A stretch of DNA of 64,000 bases from Brevibacterium ihuae (GTDB taxonomy: Bacteria; Actinomycetota; Actinomycetes; Actinomycetales; Brevibacteriaceae): the NCBI RefSeq assembly GCF_900184225.1, contig NZ_FXWZ01000003.1, positions 248,001-312,000 on the forward strand, written 5' to 3'. Made by a program: the position numbers and the translations under genes. Shown here one piece after another: positions 43,218 through 53,376 of the stretch (position 1 is the first letter of the stretch; each line of letters begins with the position of its first letter). The notes beneath the pieces are model-generated. The model searched no databases. It worked only from the letters and a program-made list of their open reading frames with translations, and was not told where the DNA came from.

Positions 43218-44220
43218 GGGCGTACACGTCCTCGACGGTGGCGCGGGCGATCACGCGTGCGCGGTCCGCTCCCGCGTGGAGGATCCGCTCGAGCTCGGCG
43301 GGATCGTCGAGCAGCTCGAAGGTCCGCTCCCGGACCGGGGCGAGGGATTCGACGGCGAGCTCGGCGAGCGCGACCTTGAGGTGGCCGTACATCTTCCCCT
43401 CGAACTGCGCGACGATCGACTCGACCGGCTCCCCGGAGAACGCGGAGTAGATGGTGAGGAGATTGGACACGCCGGGCTTCGCCTCGGGGTCGTAGGCGAT
43501 GACGGTGTCGTTGTCGGTGACCGCGGACTTGAACTTCTTGAGCAGCGCCTTCGGCTCGTCGAGCACGTCGATCCGGCCGGCGGGATTCGCCGCGGACTTC
43601 GACATCTTGGCCCCGGGGTTCTGGAGGTCGTAGATCTTCGCGGTCTCCTTGAGGATGCCGGGCTCCGGCACGGTGAAGGTCGTCCCGTGGCGCTGGTTGA
43701 ATCGCACGGCGAGGTTGCGGGTGAGCTCGAGGTGTTGGCGCTGGTCCTCGCCGACCGGGACGATGTCGGCCTGGTAGAGGAGGATGTCGGCGGCCATGAG
43801 CGCCGGGTAGGTGAGCAGGCCGAGCGAGATGTGCGCGTTCTTCGCGGCCTTGTCCTTGAACTGCGTCATGCGCTGCGCCTCGCCGAGCGAGGCCGTGCAC
43901 TCGAGCACCCAGCTCAGCTGCGTGGTCTCGGGCACGTGGGACTGGACGAAGATCGTCGACCGCTCCGGGTCGAGGCCGGCGGCGATGAACTGTGCGGCGG
44001 TGCGCAGGGTCCGCTCGCGGAGCTCGACCGGATCCTGCTCGACGGTGATCGCATGCATGTTGGCGATGAAGAAGAAGGCGTCGTGCGTCTCCTGCTGCTC
44101 GACGAACTGCTGCAGCGCCCCGATGTAGTTCCCCAGGTGGAGCGAGTCCGAGGTGGCCTGGATGCCGGAGAGGGAACGGGGGCGGTGCTGCGATTCGGAG
44201 GTCTGCGTCATGGTGCCCAT
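43195..44220 (-). CDS. trpS: Tryptophanyl-tRNA synthetase
   Basis: A 341-residue class I synthetase charging tRNA-Trp. The HIGH-equivalent is [10 protein letters not shown], the Trp pocket includes FIANMHAIT and [12 protein letters not shown], and KMSKS is intact. Two start codons nine bases apart (44220 and 44211) are both possible; I chose the first, which is MGTM. Longer upstream frames are non-coding. Confidence 0.95.
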   Translation of the reverse strand: MGTMTQTSESQHRPRSLSGIQATSDSLHLGNYIGALQQFVEQQETHDAFFFIANMHAITVEQDPVELRERTLRTAAQFIAAGLDPERSTIFVQSHVPETTQLSWVLECTASLGEAQRMTQFKDKAAKNAHISLGLLTYPALMAADILLYQADIVPVGEDQRQHLELTRNLAVRFNQRHGTTFTVPEPGILKETAKIYDLQNPGAKMSKSAANPAGRIDVLDEPKALLKKFKSAVTDNDTVIAYDPEAKPGVSNLLTIYSAFSGEPVESIVAQFEGKMYGHLKVALAELAVESLAPVRERTFELLDDPAELERILHAGADRARVIARATVEDVYARVGFLSR

Positions 44221-44524
44221 TCTGCCACCGCCGGCCCCGGCCCGCGGACCGGGGCCGGGCACCCGCACCGCGCACCGGCGCGCCGTGCTGATAACGATTC
44301 GGGCATCATTCCCCACCCGATGCGGTGTTCGGATTGGACACGGCCGGGGACGAGGGTGCACCCTGGACTGTCTGTCAGCGACCGCACAGACGACGCGGAG
44401 CGGTTCCGCAGGTTCCACAAGAGCACCGGACCGTCCCGCACCCTCATTTCCACCGAGGTCAGAGACGACCTCGTCCCACCCGCGCGGGACCCCGCGCCGT
44501 CCCTGTCAGTCCGAAGGAGCACCC
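44221..44524. promoter_or_regulatory. Divergent control region of trpS and cstA
   Basis: 304 bp without a gene. It should hold promoters for trpS (minus) and cstA (plus). The clearest landmark is a perfect 12-bp palindrome AGGGTGCACCCT at 44353-44364. I see no GlxR/CRP-like TGTGA-N6-TCACA site, which would have been expected for a carbon-starvation gene. GAAGGAG before cstA is its ribosome-binding site. Confidence 0.4.
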
Positions 44525-46762
44525 ATGTCGGTTGAGTACGTCAAGACCGATGAGAACCTGCCGCCCGTCGCCGTCGTCGAACGGCCCCGCTGGACCCCGG
44601 TGAAGATCGTCATCTGGGTCGCCATCGCCCTCATCGCCGCCATCGGCTGGGTCATGGTGGCGTTCGTCCGCGGCGAGAACCTCAGCGCCACGTGGTTCGT
44701 GGCCGCCGCTGTCGGCAGCTATCTCATCGCTTTCCGGTTCTACGCCAAGTTCATCGAGTGGAAGGTGTGCCGGCCCGATCCGAGCCGCGCCACCCCGGCC
44801 GAGCTCAAGGACAACGGCCGCGACTTCACGCCGACCGACCGCCGTGTGCTGTTCGGCCACCACTTCGCTGCGATCTCCGGCGCCGGCCCGCTCGTCGGCC
44901 CGATCCTCGCCGCGCAGATGGGCTACCTGCCCGGCACGCTGTGGATCATCTTCGGCGTCATCCTCGCCGGCGGCGTCCAGGACTACATGGTCCTCTACTT
45001 CTCGATGCGCCGGAACGGCCGCTCGCTCGGCCAGATGGCCCGCGACGAGCTCGGCAAGGTCGGCGGCTTCATCGCCTCGCTCGGCATCCTGCTCATCATG
45101 ACGATCCTCATCGCCGTGCTCGGCGTCGTCATCATCAACGCGCTCGCCGAGAGCCCCTGGGGCGTCTTCTCGATCGCGATGACCATCCCGATCGCCGTGT
45201 TCATGGGCATCTACATGCGCTACCTGCGCCCGGGCCGGGTCATCGAGACCTCGGTCATCGGCGTCGCGCTCCTCGTCCTCGCGATCATCGCCGGCGGCTG
45301 GGTGCACAACAGCCCGGTGTGGTCGGAGTTCTTCCACCTCGACAAGACCACGCTCGCCTGGTGCCTGATGATCTACGGCTTCTTCGCCGCGGTCCTGCCG
45401 GTGTGGGTGCTGCTCGCGCCGCGCGACTACCTCTCCACCTTCATGAAGATCGGCACCATCGTGCTGCTCGCCGTCGGCATCCTGCTCGTCAACCCGACCG
45501 TGCAGATGCCCGCCGTCACCGAGTTCGCCTCGAACACCGCGGGCCCGGCCTTCGCCGGTGCGCTGTTCCCGTTCCTCTTCATCACCATCGCCTGCGGTGC
45601 GCTCTCGGGCTTCCACGCACTCATCTCCTCGGGCACCACCCCGAAGCTCATCGAGAAGGAGAGCCAGGCCCGGCTCATCGGCTACGGCGGCATGCTCATG
45701 GAGTCCTTCGTGGCGATCATGGCGCTCGTCGCCGCGGTCTGCCTCGACAAGGGCATCTACTTCGCGATGAACGCCGCCGAGCCGCTCACCGGCGGTACCC
45801 CGCAGGGCGCGGCCGACTTCATCAACAACTCGCTCGGCATGTCCGGCGTGCAGACCTCGGCGGAGTTCCTCGACCAGGCCGCGCAGGACGTCGGCGAGGA
45901 GTCGATCGTGTCGCGCACCGGCGGTGCGCCGACGCTCGCGATGGGCATGGCCCACATCCTCCACAACGTGTTCGGCGGTCCGGCCTGGATGTCGTTCTGG
46001 TACCACTTCGCAGTGATGTTCGAGGCGCTCTTCATCCTCACCACGATCGATGCCGGAACCCGCGTGGCCCGCTTCATGCTCGGCGACGCGCTCGGCAACT
46101 TCATCCCGAAGTTCCGCGACCCCTCGTGGAACGTCGGCGCGTGGATCACGACGATCGTCATGGTCGGCGCCTGGGGGTCGATCCTCCTCATGGGCGTGAC
46201 CGATCCGCTCGGCGGCATCAACACGCTGTTCCCGCTGTTCGGCATCTCCAACCAGCTGCTGGCGGCGATCGCGCTGGCGGTGATCTTCGCCCTCGTGTGC
46301 AAGTCGGGCTACGCGAAGTACGCGTGGATCCCCGGCATCCCGCTCGCGTGGGATCTCGCGGTGACGATGACCGCGTCGTGGCAGAAGATCTTCTCCTCCG
46401 ATCCCAAGCTCGGCTACTGGGCGCAGCACTTCGCCTACCGGGACGCGGTGGCCACCGGCGAGACCTCGCTCGGCACCACCGAGGGAGCCGAGGCGATGAA
46501 TGCGGTGGTCCGCAACACGTTCATCCAGGGAACGCTGTCGATCATCTTCGCCGCCGTCGTCCTCATGGTCGTCGTCATGGCGCTGTGGGCGGCCTTCAAG
46601 GCCCTCACCGCGCGCGAGCCGCTGCCGACCACGGAGGAGCCCTACCAGCCCACCCGCCGGTTCGCGCCGGCCGGGCTCATCGCGACGAAGGCGGAGAAGG
46701 AGGTTCAGGCCCAGTGGGATAAGCTGGAGCCCTCCGCCGTCGAGCATCGGGAGCACGCATGA
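44525..46762 (+). CDS. cstA: Carbon starvation protein CstA (pyruvate/peptide transporter)
   Basis: A 745-residue integral membrane protein with about 16-18 helices. Family blocks are clear: HHFAAISGAGPLVGPILAAQ, GALSGFHALISSGTTPKLI, and FMLGDALGNFIP. CstA-type proteins import pyruvate or small peptides under nutrient limitation. It is coupled to ybdD by an ATGA overlap, the standard CstA-YbdD pair. Confidence 0.95.
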   Translation: MSVEYVKTDENLPPVAVVERPRWTPVKIVIWVAIALIAAIGWVMVAFVRGENLSATWFVAAAVGSYLIAFRFYAKFIEWKVCRPDPSRATPAELKDNGRDFTPTDRRVLFGHHFAAISGAGPLVGPILAAQMGYLPGTLWIIFGVILAGGVQDYMVLYFSMRRNGRSLGQMARDELGKVGGFIASLGILLIMTILIAVLGVVIINALAESPWGVFSIAMTIPIAVFMGIYMRYLRPGRVIETSVIGVALLVLAIIAGGWVHNSPVWSEFFHLDKTTLAWCLMIYGFFAAVLPVWVLLAPRDYLSTFMKIGTIVLLAVGILLVNPTVQMPAVTEFASNTAGPAFAGALFPFLFITIACGALSGFHALISSGTTPKLIEKESQARLIGYGGMLMESFVAIMALVAAVCLDKGIYFAMNAAEPLTGGTPQGAADFINNSLGMSGVQTSAEFLDQAAQDVGEESIVSRTGGAPTLAMGMAHILHNVFGGPAWMSFWYHFAVMFEALFILTTIDAGTRVARFMLGDALGNFIPKFRDPSWNVGAWITTIVMVGAWGSILLMGVTDPLGGINTLFPLFGISNQLLAAIALAVIFALVCKSGYAKYAWIPGIPLAWDLAVTMTASWQKIFSSDPKLGYWAQHFAYRDAVATGETSLGTTEGAEAMNAVVRNTFIQGTLSIIFAAVVLMVVVMALWAAFKALTAREPLPTTEEPYQPTRRFAPAGLIATKAEKEVQAQWDKLEPSAVEHREHA

Positions 46763-46971
46763 GCCGGACCGCAGTGATCGCGCGGATCGCCACCCCGTTC
46801 CGCGCCGTCCACTGGTACCTCAAGGAGATCATGGGCGAGAACGCCTACCTCCATTACATCGAGTCGTACCAGCGGCGTCACGGCACCCGCGAGGGCGCCC
46901 TGTGCGAGCGCGAGTTCTGGCGCGATCTCACCGACGAGCAGGACCGCAACCCCAAGGTCCGCTGCTGCTGA
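46759..46971 (+). CDS. ybdD: YbdD/YjiX-family small protein (CstA partner, DUF466)
   Basis: A 70-residue soluble protein with the family signature GENAYLHYIESYQRRHG and LCEREFWRDLTDEQDRNPKVRCC. In enterobacteria the CstA paralogue BtsT needs its YjiX-type partner for transport, so this is a likely accessory of CstA. It starts within the last codons of cstA (4-nt overlap). Confidence 0.9.
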   Translation: MSRTAVIARIATPFRAVHWYLKEIMGENAYLHYIESYQRRHGTREGALCEREFWRDLTDEQDRNPKVRCC

Positions 46972-47023
46972 CGGATCGACGTCCCGCCGAGCCGGCGGAC
47001 TGACCGGCCGGCGAGCATCCCAC

Positions 47024-47062
47024 GAAGGGCCGCCGAGGTGACACCCACCTCGGCGGCCCTTC
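47024..47062 (+). terminator. Hairpin downstream of cstA-ybdD
   Basis: 17-bp perfect arms (47024-47040 and 47046-47062) with a 5-nt loop, 52 nt after the ybdD stop. No T run; it is positioned as the operon terminator. Confidence 0.65.
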
Positions 47063-47291
47063 GCCGTCCCACCCTGCAATTTCCGAAGGTTCCTGAGAGC
47101 GAATCCGCCGAGAATTGCGATCTCAGACCGGCAGACGGCGCGCCCCGGGTCAAACCTCGTCCGCGACCCCGGCCCGGCGAGCGTCAGGGGGCGACCGCGG
47201 GGGCCGGTGCGGCCGACCACCCGGCGCGGTCTTCGATAAGGTGGAGGAGCGGCACGGACCGTGCCGCCCGCTGTTCGAGAGGAGACGCGCC

Positions 47292-48353
47292 GTGAAGGCT
47301 GCCCGCTACTACGATCGCAAGGACATCCGGATCGAGGAGATCCCCGAGCCGGAGCTCACCCCCGGGAACGTCGCCATCGACGTCGCCTGGTGCGGAATCT
47401 GCGGCACCGACCTGCACGAGTACCTCGAGGGACCGATCTTCATCCCGCCGAAGGGGTCGCCGCACCCGATCTCCGGCGAGGAGGCCCCGGTGACGATGGG
47501 CCACGAGTTCTCCGGCACCATCACCGCGCTCGGTGAGGGCGTGACCGATCTCGAGGTCGGTCAGCGCGTCGTGGTCGAGCCCTACATCATCCGCGATGAC
47601 GTCGAGGTGGGACCGGGCCATTCCTACCACCTCTCCCCCGACATGAACTTCATCGGCCTGGGAGGCCGCGGAGGCGGACTGGCGGAGAAGATCGTCGTCG
47701 AGCGCCGGTGGGTCCACCCGGTCGGCGACATCCCGCTCGACCAGGCCGCCCTCATCGAACCCCTCTCGGTGGGCCATCACGCCTACGTCCGGAGCGGCGC
47801 CGGATCCGGGGACGTCGCACTCGTCGGCGGTGCAGGCCCGATCGGTCTGCTCACCGCCGCGGTGCTCAAGGCCGAGGGACTCACCGTGTACATCTCCGAA
47901 CTCAGCGAGGCGCGCAAGCAGAAGGCCCGCGAGACCGGAGTCGCCGACGAGGTCTTCGACCCGCGCGAGGTCGACGTGGCCGACCGGGTCAGGGAGCTCA
48001 CCGACGGCGCGGGAGCCGACGTCGGCTTCGAGTGCAGCTCCGTCCCCGCGGTGCTCGACACGCTCATGGACGCGGTGCGCCCGAACGGGGTCATCGTCAA
48101 CGTGTCGATCTGGGGCCACAAGCCCGAGGTCGACATGCCCTCGCTCGTACTCAAGGAGATCGATCTCCGCGGCACCATCGGCTACGCGAACGATCATCCC
48201 GCGACGATCCGCCTCGTCCAGGAGGGCAAGATCGATCTGGCATCCTTCATCACCGGCCGGATCGGTCTCGACGGCCTCGTCGACGAAGGGTTCGACCAGC
48301 TCATCAACAACAATGAGGAGCACGTCAAGATCCTCGTCGACCCCCGCGCGTGA
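47292..48353 (+). CDS. 2,3-butanediol dehydrogenase-like zinc MDR
   Basis: A 353-residue medium-chain alcohol dehydrogenase. Catalytic zinc ligands are present: Cys37 in CGICGTDLHE, and His71-Glu72 in MGHEFSG. The NAD site is GGAGPIGLLTAAVLKAEG. Sequence follows (R,R)-butanediol dehydrogenase, including EPLSVGHHAYVRSG and HKPEVDMPSLVLKEIDL. However, the structural-zinc loop (about residues 95-120) has no cysteine, whereas BdhA-type enzymes carry four. GTG 47292 follows GAGAGGAGA. A strong hairpin follows the gene. Confidence 0.87.
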   Translation: MKAARYYDRKDIRIEEIPEPELTPGNVAIDVAWCGICGTDLHEYLEGPIFIPPKGSPHPISGEEAPVTMGHEFSGTITALGEGVTDLEVGQRVVVEPYIIRDDVEVGPGHSYHLSPDMNFIGLGGRGGGLAEKIVVERRWVHPVGDIPLDQAALIEPLSVGHHAYVRSGAGSGDVALVGGAGPIGLLTAAVLKAEGLTVYISELSEARKQKARETGVADEVFDPREVDVADRVRELTDGAGADVGFECSSVPAVLDTLMDAVRPNGVIVNVSIWGHKPEVDMPSLVLKEIDLRGTIGYANDHPATIRLVQEGKIDLASFITGRIGLDGLVDEGFDQLINNNEEHVKILVDPRA

Positions 48354-48403
48354 GCCACGGTCGGGCTCCGGCGATGCCGCCGAGGTCCACCGCCTGACCC
48401 AGG

Positions 48404-48443
48404 AGTGCCGGGGTACCGCGTTCGATCGCGGTACCCCGGCACT
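48404..48443 (+). terminator. Terminator hairpin between butanediol dehydrogenase and xth
   Basis: Perfect 17-bp arms (48404-48420 and 48427-48443) with loop TTCGAT, lying between convergent stops at 48353 and 48473. It can serve both strands. Confidence 0.7.
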
Positions 48444-48472
48444 TCCGTCGGATCGAGCGATCGCCGACGGCA

Positions 48473-49291
48473 TCAGCCCGCCGGGGCGATCCCCGGCAGA
48501 TCGTAGTCGATGACGAGGGGCGCGTGGTCGCTCCAGCGCTCACCCCACGCGGCGGCGCGGTCCACCCGTGCCGCCGTCGCCGTCTCCGCGAGCCCCGGGG
48601 TCGCCATCTGGTAGTCGATCCGCCAGCCCGCGTCGTTATCGAAGGCCTTGCCCCGCATCGACCACCACGTGTACGGTCCCGGTACCTCGCCGGACAGCCG
48701 GCGGTGGACGTCGACGTAGCCGAGCTCGCCGAAGAACCGGTCGAAGTAGGCGCGCTCCTCGGGCAGGAACCCCGCCTTCTTCCGGTTCGCCTTCCAGTTC
48801 TTGATGTCGAGCTCGGTGTGACCGACGTTGAGGTCGCCGGTGACGAGGACGTGGTCGGCGGAGGCCTGCAGCTCCGGCAGGCGGGTGATCATCCGGTCGA
48901 GGAACCGATATTTGTCCTCCTGCTTCGGCGTCCCGGCCTCGCCCGAATGCACGTAGGCGGACACCACGGTGAGCGAGCTGCCGTCGGTCAGCCGGAAGTC
49001 GGACTCGATCCAGCGCCCCGAGCGCGCGAAATACTCCTCGCCGATTCCCACCCGGACCTCGGCCGCAGGCATGCGGGACAGCACGGCGACGCCGGCCCGG
49101 CCCTTGGCCTCCGCCTCCGCGCTGTGGACGGCGTAGCCGGTGCCGGCGAGCACCTCGGCGGCGATCTCGTCGGTCGCGCGGACCTCCTGCAGGGTGACGA
49201 TGTCGGCGCCGGCGGCATCGAGCCACGGCTCCATCCCCTTGCGCCACGCGGCGCGCACCCCGTTGACGTTGACTGTCGCGATTCGCATCAT
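48473..49291 (-). CDS. xth: Exodeoxyribonuclease III (AP endonuclease)
   Basis: A 272-residue ExoIII-type nuclease of base-excision repair. RIATVNVNGVRAA, IVTLQEVRAT (catalytic Glu), VVSAYVHSG, VTGDLNVGHTELDI and SDHAPLVIDY near the C-terminus are the standard EEP-fold motifs. GAGGA seven bases before the first of two tandem ATGs favours 49291. Confidence 0.95.
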   Translation of the reverse strand: MMRIATVNVNGVRAAWRKGMEPWLDAAGADIVTLQEVRATDEIAAEVLAGTGYAVHSAEAEAKGRAGVAVLSRMPAAEVRVGIGEEYFARSGRWIESDFRLTDGSSLTVVSAYVHSGEAGTPKQEDKYRFLDRMITRLPELQASADHVLVTGDLNVGHTELDIKNWKANRKKAGFLPEERAYFDRFFGELGYVDVHRRLSGEVPGPYTWWSMRGKAFDNDAGWRIDYQMATPGLAETATAARVDRAAAWGERWSDHAPLVIDYDLPGIAPAG

Positions 49292-49384
49292 GGGTCAATC
49301 CTCGCACGGAGGATGAGACGCCTGCTCGAACCGCCGGGGACCACGTAGACTGAGCTCACACCATCGCACCCCGAGGAGGACGCC

Positions 49385-49867
49385 ATGACCGATGAGCGGT
49401 CGACATTCGACCTGGAACAGCTCACCATCAGCCCGCTCGACGAGATCGACGCGATGGAGCTCCATGATTTCCTCGTCGAGCAGTCCGAGGACTTCTGGGG
49501 CGAGAAGGATCTCAGCGAGGAGCACGATCCGTACTGGTTCCGCCAGATGGCGTCCGGCGGACTCGTGGCCCGCTTCCGCAACGAGATCGTGGGATACCTG
49601 CTCGGCTGCTTCCCCAAGGACGGCCCGTCGTACATCCACCTCGTCGCCGCCCACAACGACTTCCGCCACCAGGGCATCGGTCGTCGCCTCTACGAGGCGT
49701 TCATCGAGCGCGCGCGCCGGCTGGGCGAGGACGAGGTCGAGGCGACGACGGTGCCGGAGAACACCGACGCGATCTCCTTCCACTCCTCCCTCGGTTTCGA
49801 AGCCGAGCTCATCAGCGATTACGGCGGCCCCGGCCTCGCCCGCGTGCTGTTCCACATGAAGCTCTGA
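49385..49867 (+). CDS. GNAT-family N-acetyltransferase
   Basis: A 160-residue single GNAT domain. Motif A, FRHQGIGRRLYEAFIERARR, is the acetyl-CoA loop, preceded by strand YIHLVAAHND and followed by VEATTVPENTDAISFHSSLGF. Substrate unknown. ATG 49385 is preceded by GAGGAGGA. It is divergent from xth and followed by a long palindrome. Confidence 0.88.
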   Translation: MTDERSTFDLEQLTISPLDEIDAMELHDFLVEQSEDFWGEKDLSEEHDPYWFRQMASGGLVARFRNEIVGYLLGCFPKDGPSYIHLVAAHNDFRHQGIGRRLYEAFIERARRLGEDEVEATTVPENTDAISFHSSLGFEAELISDYGGPGLARVLFHMKL

Positions 49868-49938
49868 CGCCCGAACCGCCCTCACCCATCATCCGTGGTG
49901 CGGGCGGTTCGCGGCGGCGCAGCGGCGTCGGATGATCA

Positions 49939-49992
49939 CAGCGCGCCGTCCTGGTCGCTGACCTGCAGGTCAGCGACCAGGACGGCGCGCTG
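49939..49992. terminator. 54-bp perfect palindrome, probable bidirectional terminator
   Basis: Bases 49939-49965 are the exact reverse complement of 49966-49992, 27 bp each with no spacer. It lies between the convergent GNAT and folD genes, 72 nt after one stop and 82 nt before the other, so termination on both strands is the simple explanation. Confidence 0.7.
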
Positions 49993-50073
49993 GAGTCCTT
50001 CCGGGACGGACGGCGTGCAGCCCGATCCGAAGGACCGACCGCCTGACCCCGTCCGCGGTCCCCGCGGACGGGC

Positions 50074-50961
50074 TCAGGCGAGGCCGGCCTGGCGCTCGGC
50101 GATCTCGACGACGTTGCGGAGGAGCAGCGCGCGGGTCATCGGGCCCACTCCCCCGGGGTTCGGGGAGATCCACGAGGCGACCTCGGCCACCGCGGGATCG
50201 ACGTCGCCGACGATGCGGCCCTTGCCGGTCTCCGGATCCTCCTCGCGCGAGACCCCGACGTCGAGCACGACGGCGCCCGGCGCGACGGCGGCGGGCGACA
50301 CGAGGCGGGCGGAGCCGGCGGCGGCGACGATGACGTCGGCCGTGCGGAGCACCGCGTCGAGGTCCCGCGTTCCCGTGTGCGTGAGCGTGACGGTCGCGTT
50401 GTACTCGCGCCGGGTGAGGAGCGCGCCGATCGAGCGGCCCACGGTCACCCCGCGGCCCACGACGACGACGTGCTTGCCCGGCAGCTCGATCCCGTTGCGC
50501 TCCATGAGCTCGATGACGCCGCGCGGCGTGCACGGCAGCGGCGAGGTGATCGGCCGGTTCGCGTTGAGCACGAGACGGCCGAGGTTCATCGGGTGCAGCC
50601 CGTCGGCGTCCTTGTCCGGATCGACCCGCTCGAGCACCGCATCGGTGTCGATGTGCTTCGGCAGCGGCAGCTGGACGATGTACGAGGTGCACTCCGGATC
50701 CGCGTTGAGCTCGTCGATGACGGCATCGAGGTCCTCGGCGCTGATCGACTCCGGGAGGTCCTTCCGGATCGACCGGATGCCGATCTGCTCGCAGTCGCGG
50801 TGCTTGCCGGCGACGTACGACTGCGATCCGGGGTCCTCACCGACGAGGACGGTTCCCAGACCGGGGACGACCCCGGCCTCGCGCAGCCGATCGACCCGGG
50901 TGCGCAGCTCGTCCTTGATCGCCGCCGCCGCTGCCCTGCCGTCGAGGATCTGCGCGGTCAT
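50074..50961 (-). CDS. folD: Methylene-THF dehydrogenase/methenyl-THF cyclohydrolase
   Basis: A 295-residue bifunctional enzyme that interconverts 5,10-methylene- and 10-formyl-THF. The YxxxK active-site motif is YVAGK (Tyr49, Lys53). [38 protein letters not shown] (Rossmann loop) and [17 protein letters not shown] are all family blocks. The start overlaps the glyA stop by one base (TGATG), making glyA-folD a coupled pair supplying one-carbon units. Confidence 0.97.
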   Translation of the reverse strand: MTAQILDGRAAAAAIKDELRTRVDRLREAGVVPGLGTVLVGEDPGSQSYVAGKHRDCEQIGIRSIRKDLPESISAEDLDAVIDELNADPECTSYIVQLPLPKHIDTDAVLERVDPDKDADGLHPMNLGRLVLNANRPITSPLPCTPRGVIELMERNGIELPGKHVVVVGRGVTVGRSIGALLTRREYNATVTLTHTGTRDLDAVLRTADVIVAAAGSARLVSPAAVAPGAVVLDVGVSREEDPETGKGRIVGDVDPAVAEVASWISPNPGGVGPMTRALLLRNVVEIAERQAGLA

Positions 50962-52244
50962 CAGTACTGCTCCAGTCCGTCGTAGAGGGGGAACTCCGCG
51001 GTAAGGCGGGCGACCCGGGACCGCAGCGCCTCGACGTCGGGGCCGGGCTTGAGCGCTTCGGCGATGATGTCGGCGACCTCGGTGAACTCCGCCGCGCCGA
51101 AGCCGCGGGTGGCGAGCGCCGGGGTGCCGATGCGCAGGCCCGAGGTGACCATCGGGGGACGCGGATCGAACGGCACCGAGTTGCGGTTCACCGTGATGCC
51201 GACCTCGTGGAGGACGTCCTCGCCCTGCTTCCCGTCGAGCTGCGAATTGCGGAGGTCGACGAGCACGAGGTGGACGTCGGTGCCGCCCGACAGCACCGTC
51301 GCGCCGGATTCGGCGACGTCGGAGGCGAGCAGCCGCTCGGCGAGGATGCGCGCACCCTCGAGGGTGCGCTCCTGGCGCTGGCGGAACTCGTCGGTCCCGG
51401 CGAGCTTGAAGGCCACGGCCTTGGCCGCGATCGAGTGCATGAGCGGTCCCCCCTGCTGGCCGGGGAACACCGCCGAGTTGAGCTTCTTCGCGTGCTCCGG
51501 ATCCCGGCTGAGGATGAAGCCCGAGCGCGGGCCGCCGATCGTCTTGTGGACGGTGGAGGACACGACATCGGCGAGCGGCACCGGGTTCGGGTGGAGACCG
51601 GCGGCGACGAGCCCGGCGAAGTGCGCCATGTCGACCCACAGGGCCGCACCGACCTCGTCGGCGATCTGGCGGAACGCCTCGAAGTCGAGCTGCCGCGGGT
51701 ATGCCGACCAGCCGGCGACGATGACCTTGGGCCGGTGCTCGAGGGCGCGCTGCCGCACGACGTCCATGTCGATGCGGTAGGTGTCCGGGTCGACCTCGTA
51801 GGAGGCGATGTCGTAGAGGCGGCCGGAGAAGTTGATCTTCATCCCGTGCGTGAGGTGGCCGCCGTGGGCGAGGTCGAGGCCGAGGAGCTTGTCGCCGGCA
51901 CGGGCGAAGGCGTGCATGACGGCGGCGTTCGCGGACGCGCCCGAGTGGGGCTGGACATTGGCGTACTCGGCGCCGAAGAGCGTCTTCGCGCGATCGATCG
52001 CGAGGTTCTCCGCGATGTCCACGGCCTCGCACCCGCCGTAGTAGCGGCGGCCGGGGTAGCCCTCGGCGTACTTGTTCGTCAGCACCGAGCCGGCGGCCTG
52101 GAGCACCGCGCGCGGCACGAAGTTCTCCGAGGCGATCATCTCGAGGTAGTCCCGCTGGCGGGCGAGCTCCTGATCGAGGACTGCCGCGATCTCCGGATCG
52201 ATCGAACCGAGCGAGGCGGTCATCGAATCGGGTGCTTCATTCAT
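50961..52244 (-). CDS. glyA: Serine hydroxymethyltransferase
   Basis: A 427-residue PLP enzyme converting serine and THF to glycine and methylene-THF. The PLP Lys is in [17 protein letters not shown] (about K234). [32 protein letters not shown] is the classic N-terminal block. The 183-bp region to the divergent purU contains a TAGGAT box on the minus strand at about 52314-52319; I looked for a glycine or THF riboswitch and found no matching core. Confidence 0.97.
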   Translation of the reverse strand: MNEAPDSMTASLGSIDPEIAAVLDQELARQRDYLEMIASENFVPRAVLQAAGSVLTNKYAEGYPGRRYYGGCEAVDIAENLAIDRAKTLFGAEYANVQPHSGASANAAVMHAFARAGDKLLGLDLAHGGHLTHGMKINFSGRLYDIASYEVDPDTYRIDMDVVRQRALEHRPKVIVAGWSAYPRQLDFEAFRQIADEVGAALWVDMAHFAGLVAAGLHPNPVPLADVVSSTVHKTIGGPRSGFILSRDPEHAKKLNSAVFPGQQGGPLMHSIAAKAVAFKLAGTDEFRQRQERTLEGARILAERLLASDVAESGATVLSGGTDVHLVLVDLRNSQLDGKQGEDVLHEVGITVNRNSVPFDPRPPMVTSGLRIGTPALATRGFGAAEFTEVADIIAEALKPGPDVEALRSRVARLTAEFPLYDGLEQY

Positions 52245-52415
52245 TCCTGGGACTCCTTGCAGCGAGGGTGCGGGATGCGACGGCGCAGCGGGCTGACCGT
52301 CCGCTCGGCCTCAATCCTAGTCGAGTTCCACCGGTCCGCCACCGTCCGCACGGGCCGGATCCCGGAGGCAAGTCCGCCCACCGGACCCGGACCTCCGGGC
52401 GGGGCAGGACCTCCC

Positions 52416-52421
52416 TATCAT
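52416..52421 (+). promoter_or_regulatory. -10 box of purU, leaderless start
   Basis: TATCAT, six bases before ATG 52428, no Shine-Dalgarno. Confidence 0.5.
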
Positions 52422-52427
52422 GGGCGC

Positions 52428-53279
52428 ATGACCTCAGACCAGGAATGGGTCCTCTCCCTCTCGTGCCCCGACCGCGGAGGCATCGTCCACGCCGTGACCG
52501 GGGTGCTCGTCGACATCGACGCGACGATCACCGAGTCCCAGCAGTTCGGCTCCCCCGACACCGAGGTGTTCTTCCTCCGCCTCCAGTTCCGCACCGCAGC
52601 CGGCGAGGACGTCATCCGGGAGGCGCTCGCCCCCGTCGTGCGGCGGCTCTCCATGGACCTCGAGCTCCACCCCGCGAGCCGCCGGCAGCGGACCCTCGTC
52701 ATGGTGTCCACGGCCGGCCACTGCCTCAACACCCTGCTGTTCCAGCAGGAGTCCGGCTCCCTGCCGATCGACATCGTCGGCGTCGTCGGCAACCACACCG
52801 ACCTCGCCCCGATGGCCGACTTCCACGGCGTCCCCTTCCACCACGTGCCCGTCACCCCGGACACGAAGGACGCGGCCGAGGCCCGGCTGCTCGAGCTCGT
52901 CGACTCACTCGACGTCGAGCTCGTCGTGCTCGCCCGGTACATGCAGATCCTCTCGCCGACGGTGTGCGAACGGATGCGCGGGCGGGTCATCAACATCCAC
53001 CACTCCTTCCTCCCGAGCTTCAAGGGCGCGCGCCCCTACCACCAGGCCCACGCCCGCGGGGTGAAGATCATCGGCGCGACCGCCCACTACGTCACGAGCG
53101 ACCTCGACGAGGGCCCGATCATCGAGCAGGACGTCGCGCGCGTCACCCACGCCCAGCCGGTCGCCGACTTCGTGCAGCAGGGCCAGGAGATCGAGGCCTC
53201 CGTGCTCGCCCGAGCGGTGCGCTGGCACGCGCAGGGCCGCGCCATCCTCGACGGCGGACGGACGGTCGTCTTCCGCTGA
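52428..53279 (+). CDS. purU: Formyltetrahydrofolate deformylase
   Basis: A 283-residue enzyme hydrolysing 10-formyl-THF to formate and THF. An N-terminal ACT domain (about 1-85, SCPDRGGIVHAVTGVLVDI) is followed by a GART-like catalytic domain with INIHHSFLPSFKGA, RGVKIIGATAHYV and SDLDEGPIIEQD, giving the Asn-His-Asp triad. It faces glyA-folD across a divergent region, so the three one-carbon genes cluster. Confidence 0.96.
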   Translation: MTSDQEWVLSLSCPDRGGIVHAVTGVLVDIDATITESQQFGSPDTEVFFLRLQFRTAAGEDVIREALAPVVRRLSMDLELHPASRRQRTLVMVSTAGHCLNTLLFQQESGSLPIDIVGVVGNHTDLAPMADFHGVPFHHVPVTPDTKDAAEARLLELVDSLDVELVVLARYMQILSPTVCERMRGRVINIHHSFLPSFKGARPYHQAHARGVKIIGATAHYVTSDLDEGPIIEQDVARVTHAQPVADFVQQGQEIEASVLARAVRWHAQGRAILDGGRTVVFR

Positions 53280-53376
53280 TCCGCACGGTCCGGGCCCCTG
53301 TTCCGCCACCGGAACGCGGTGTACCGAACCCGCCACATCCGCCGCTCCGCCCTTCCGCACCGCTGTGCCGGCGGAT

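Noticed and set aside
44459-46756. A 765-codon minus-strand frame opposite cstA
   Set aside because: Complement of a membrane protein gene; reads as a uniform Asp/Glu/His/Arg-rich sequence with no domain.
52245-52427. Glycine, THF or ZTP riboswitch upstream of glyA
   Set aside because: No conserved core of any of these classes could be matched; only a promoter-like TAGGAT box is visible.
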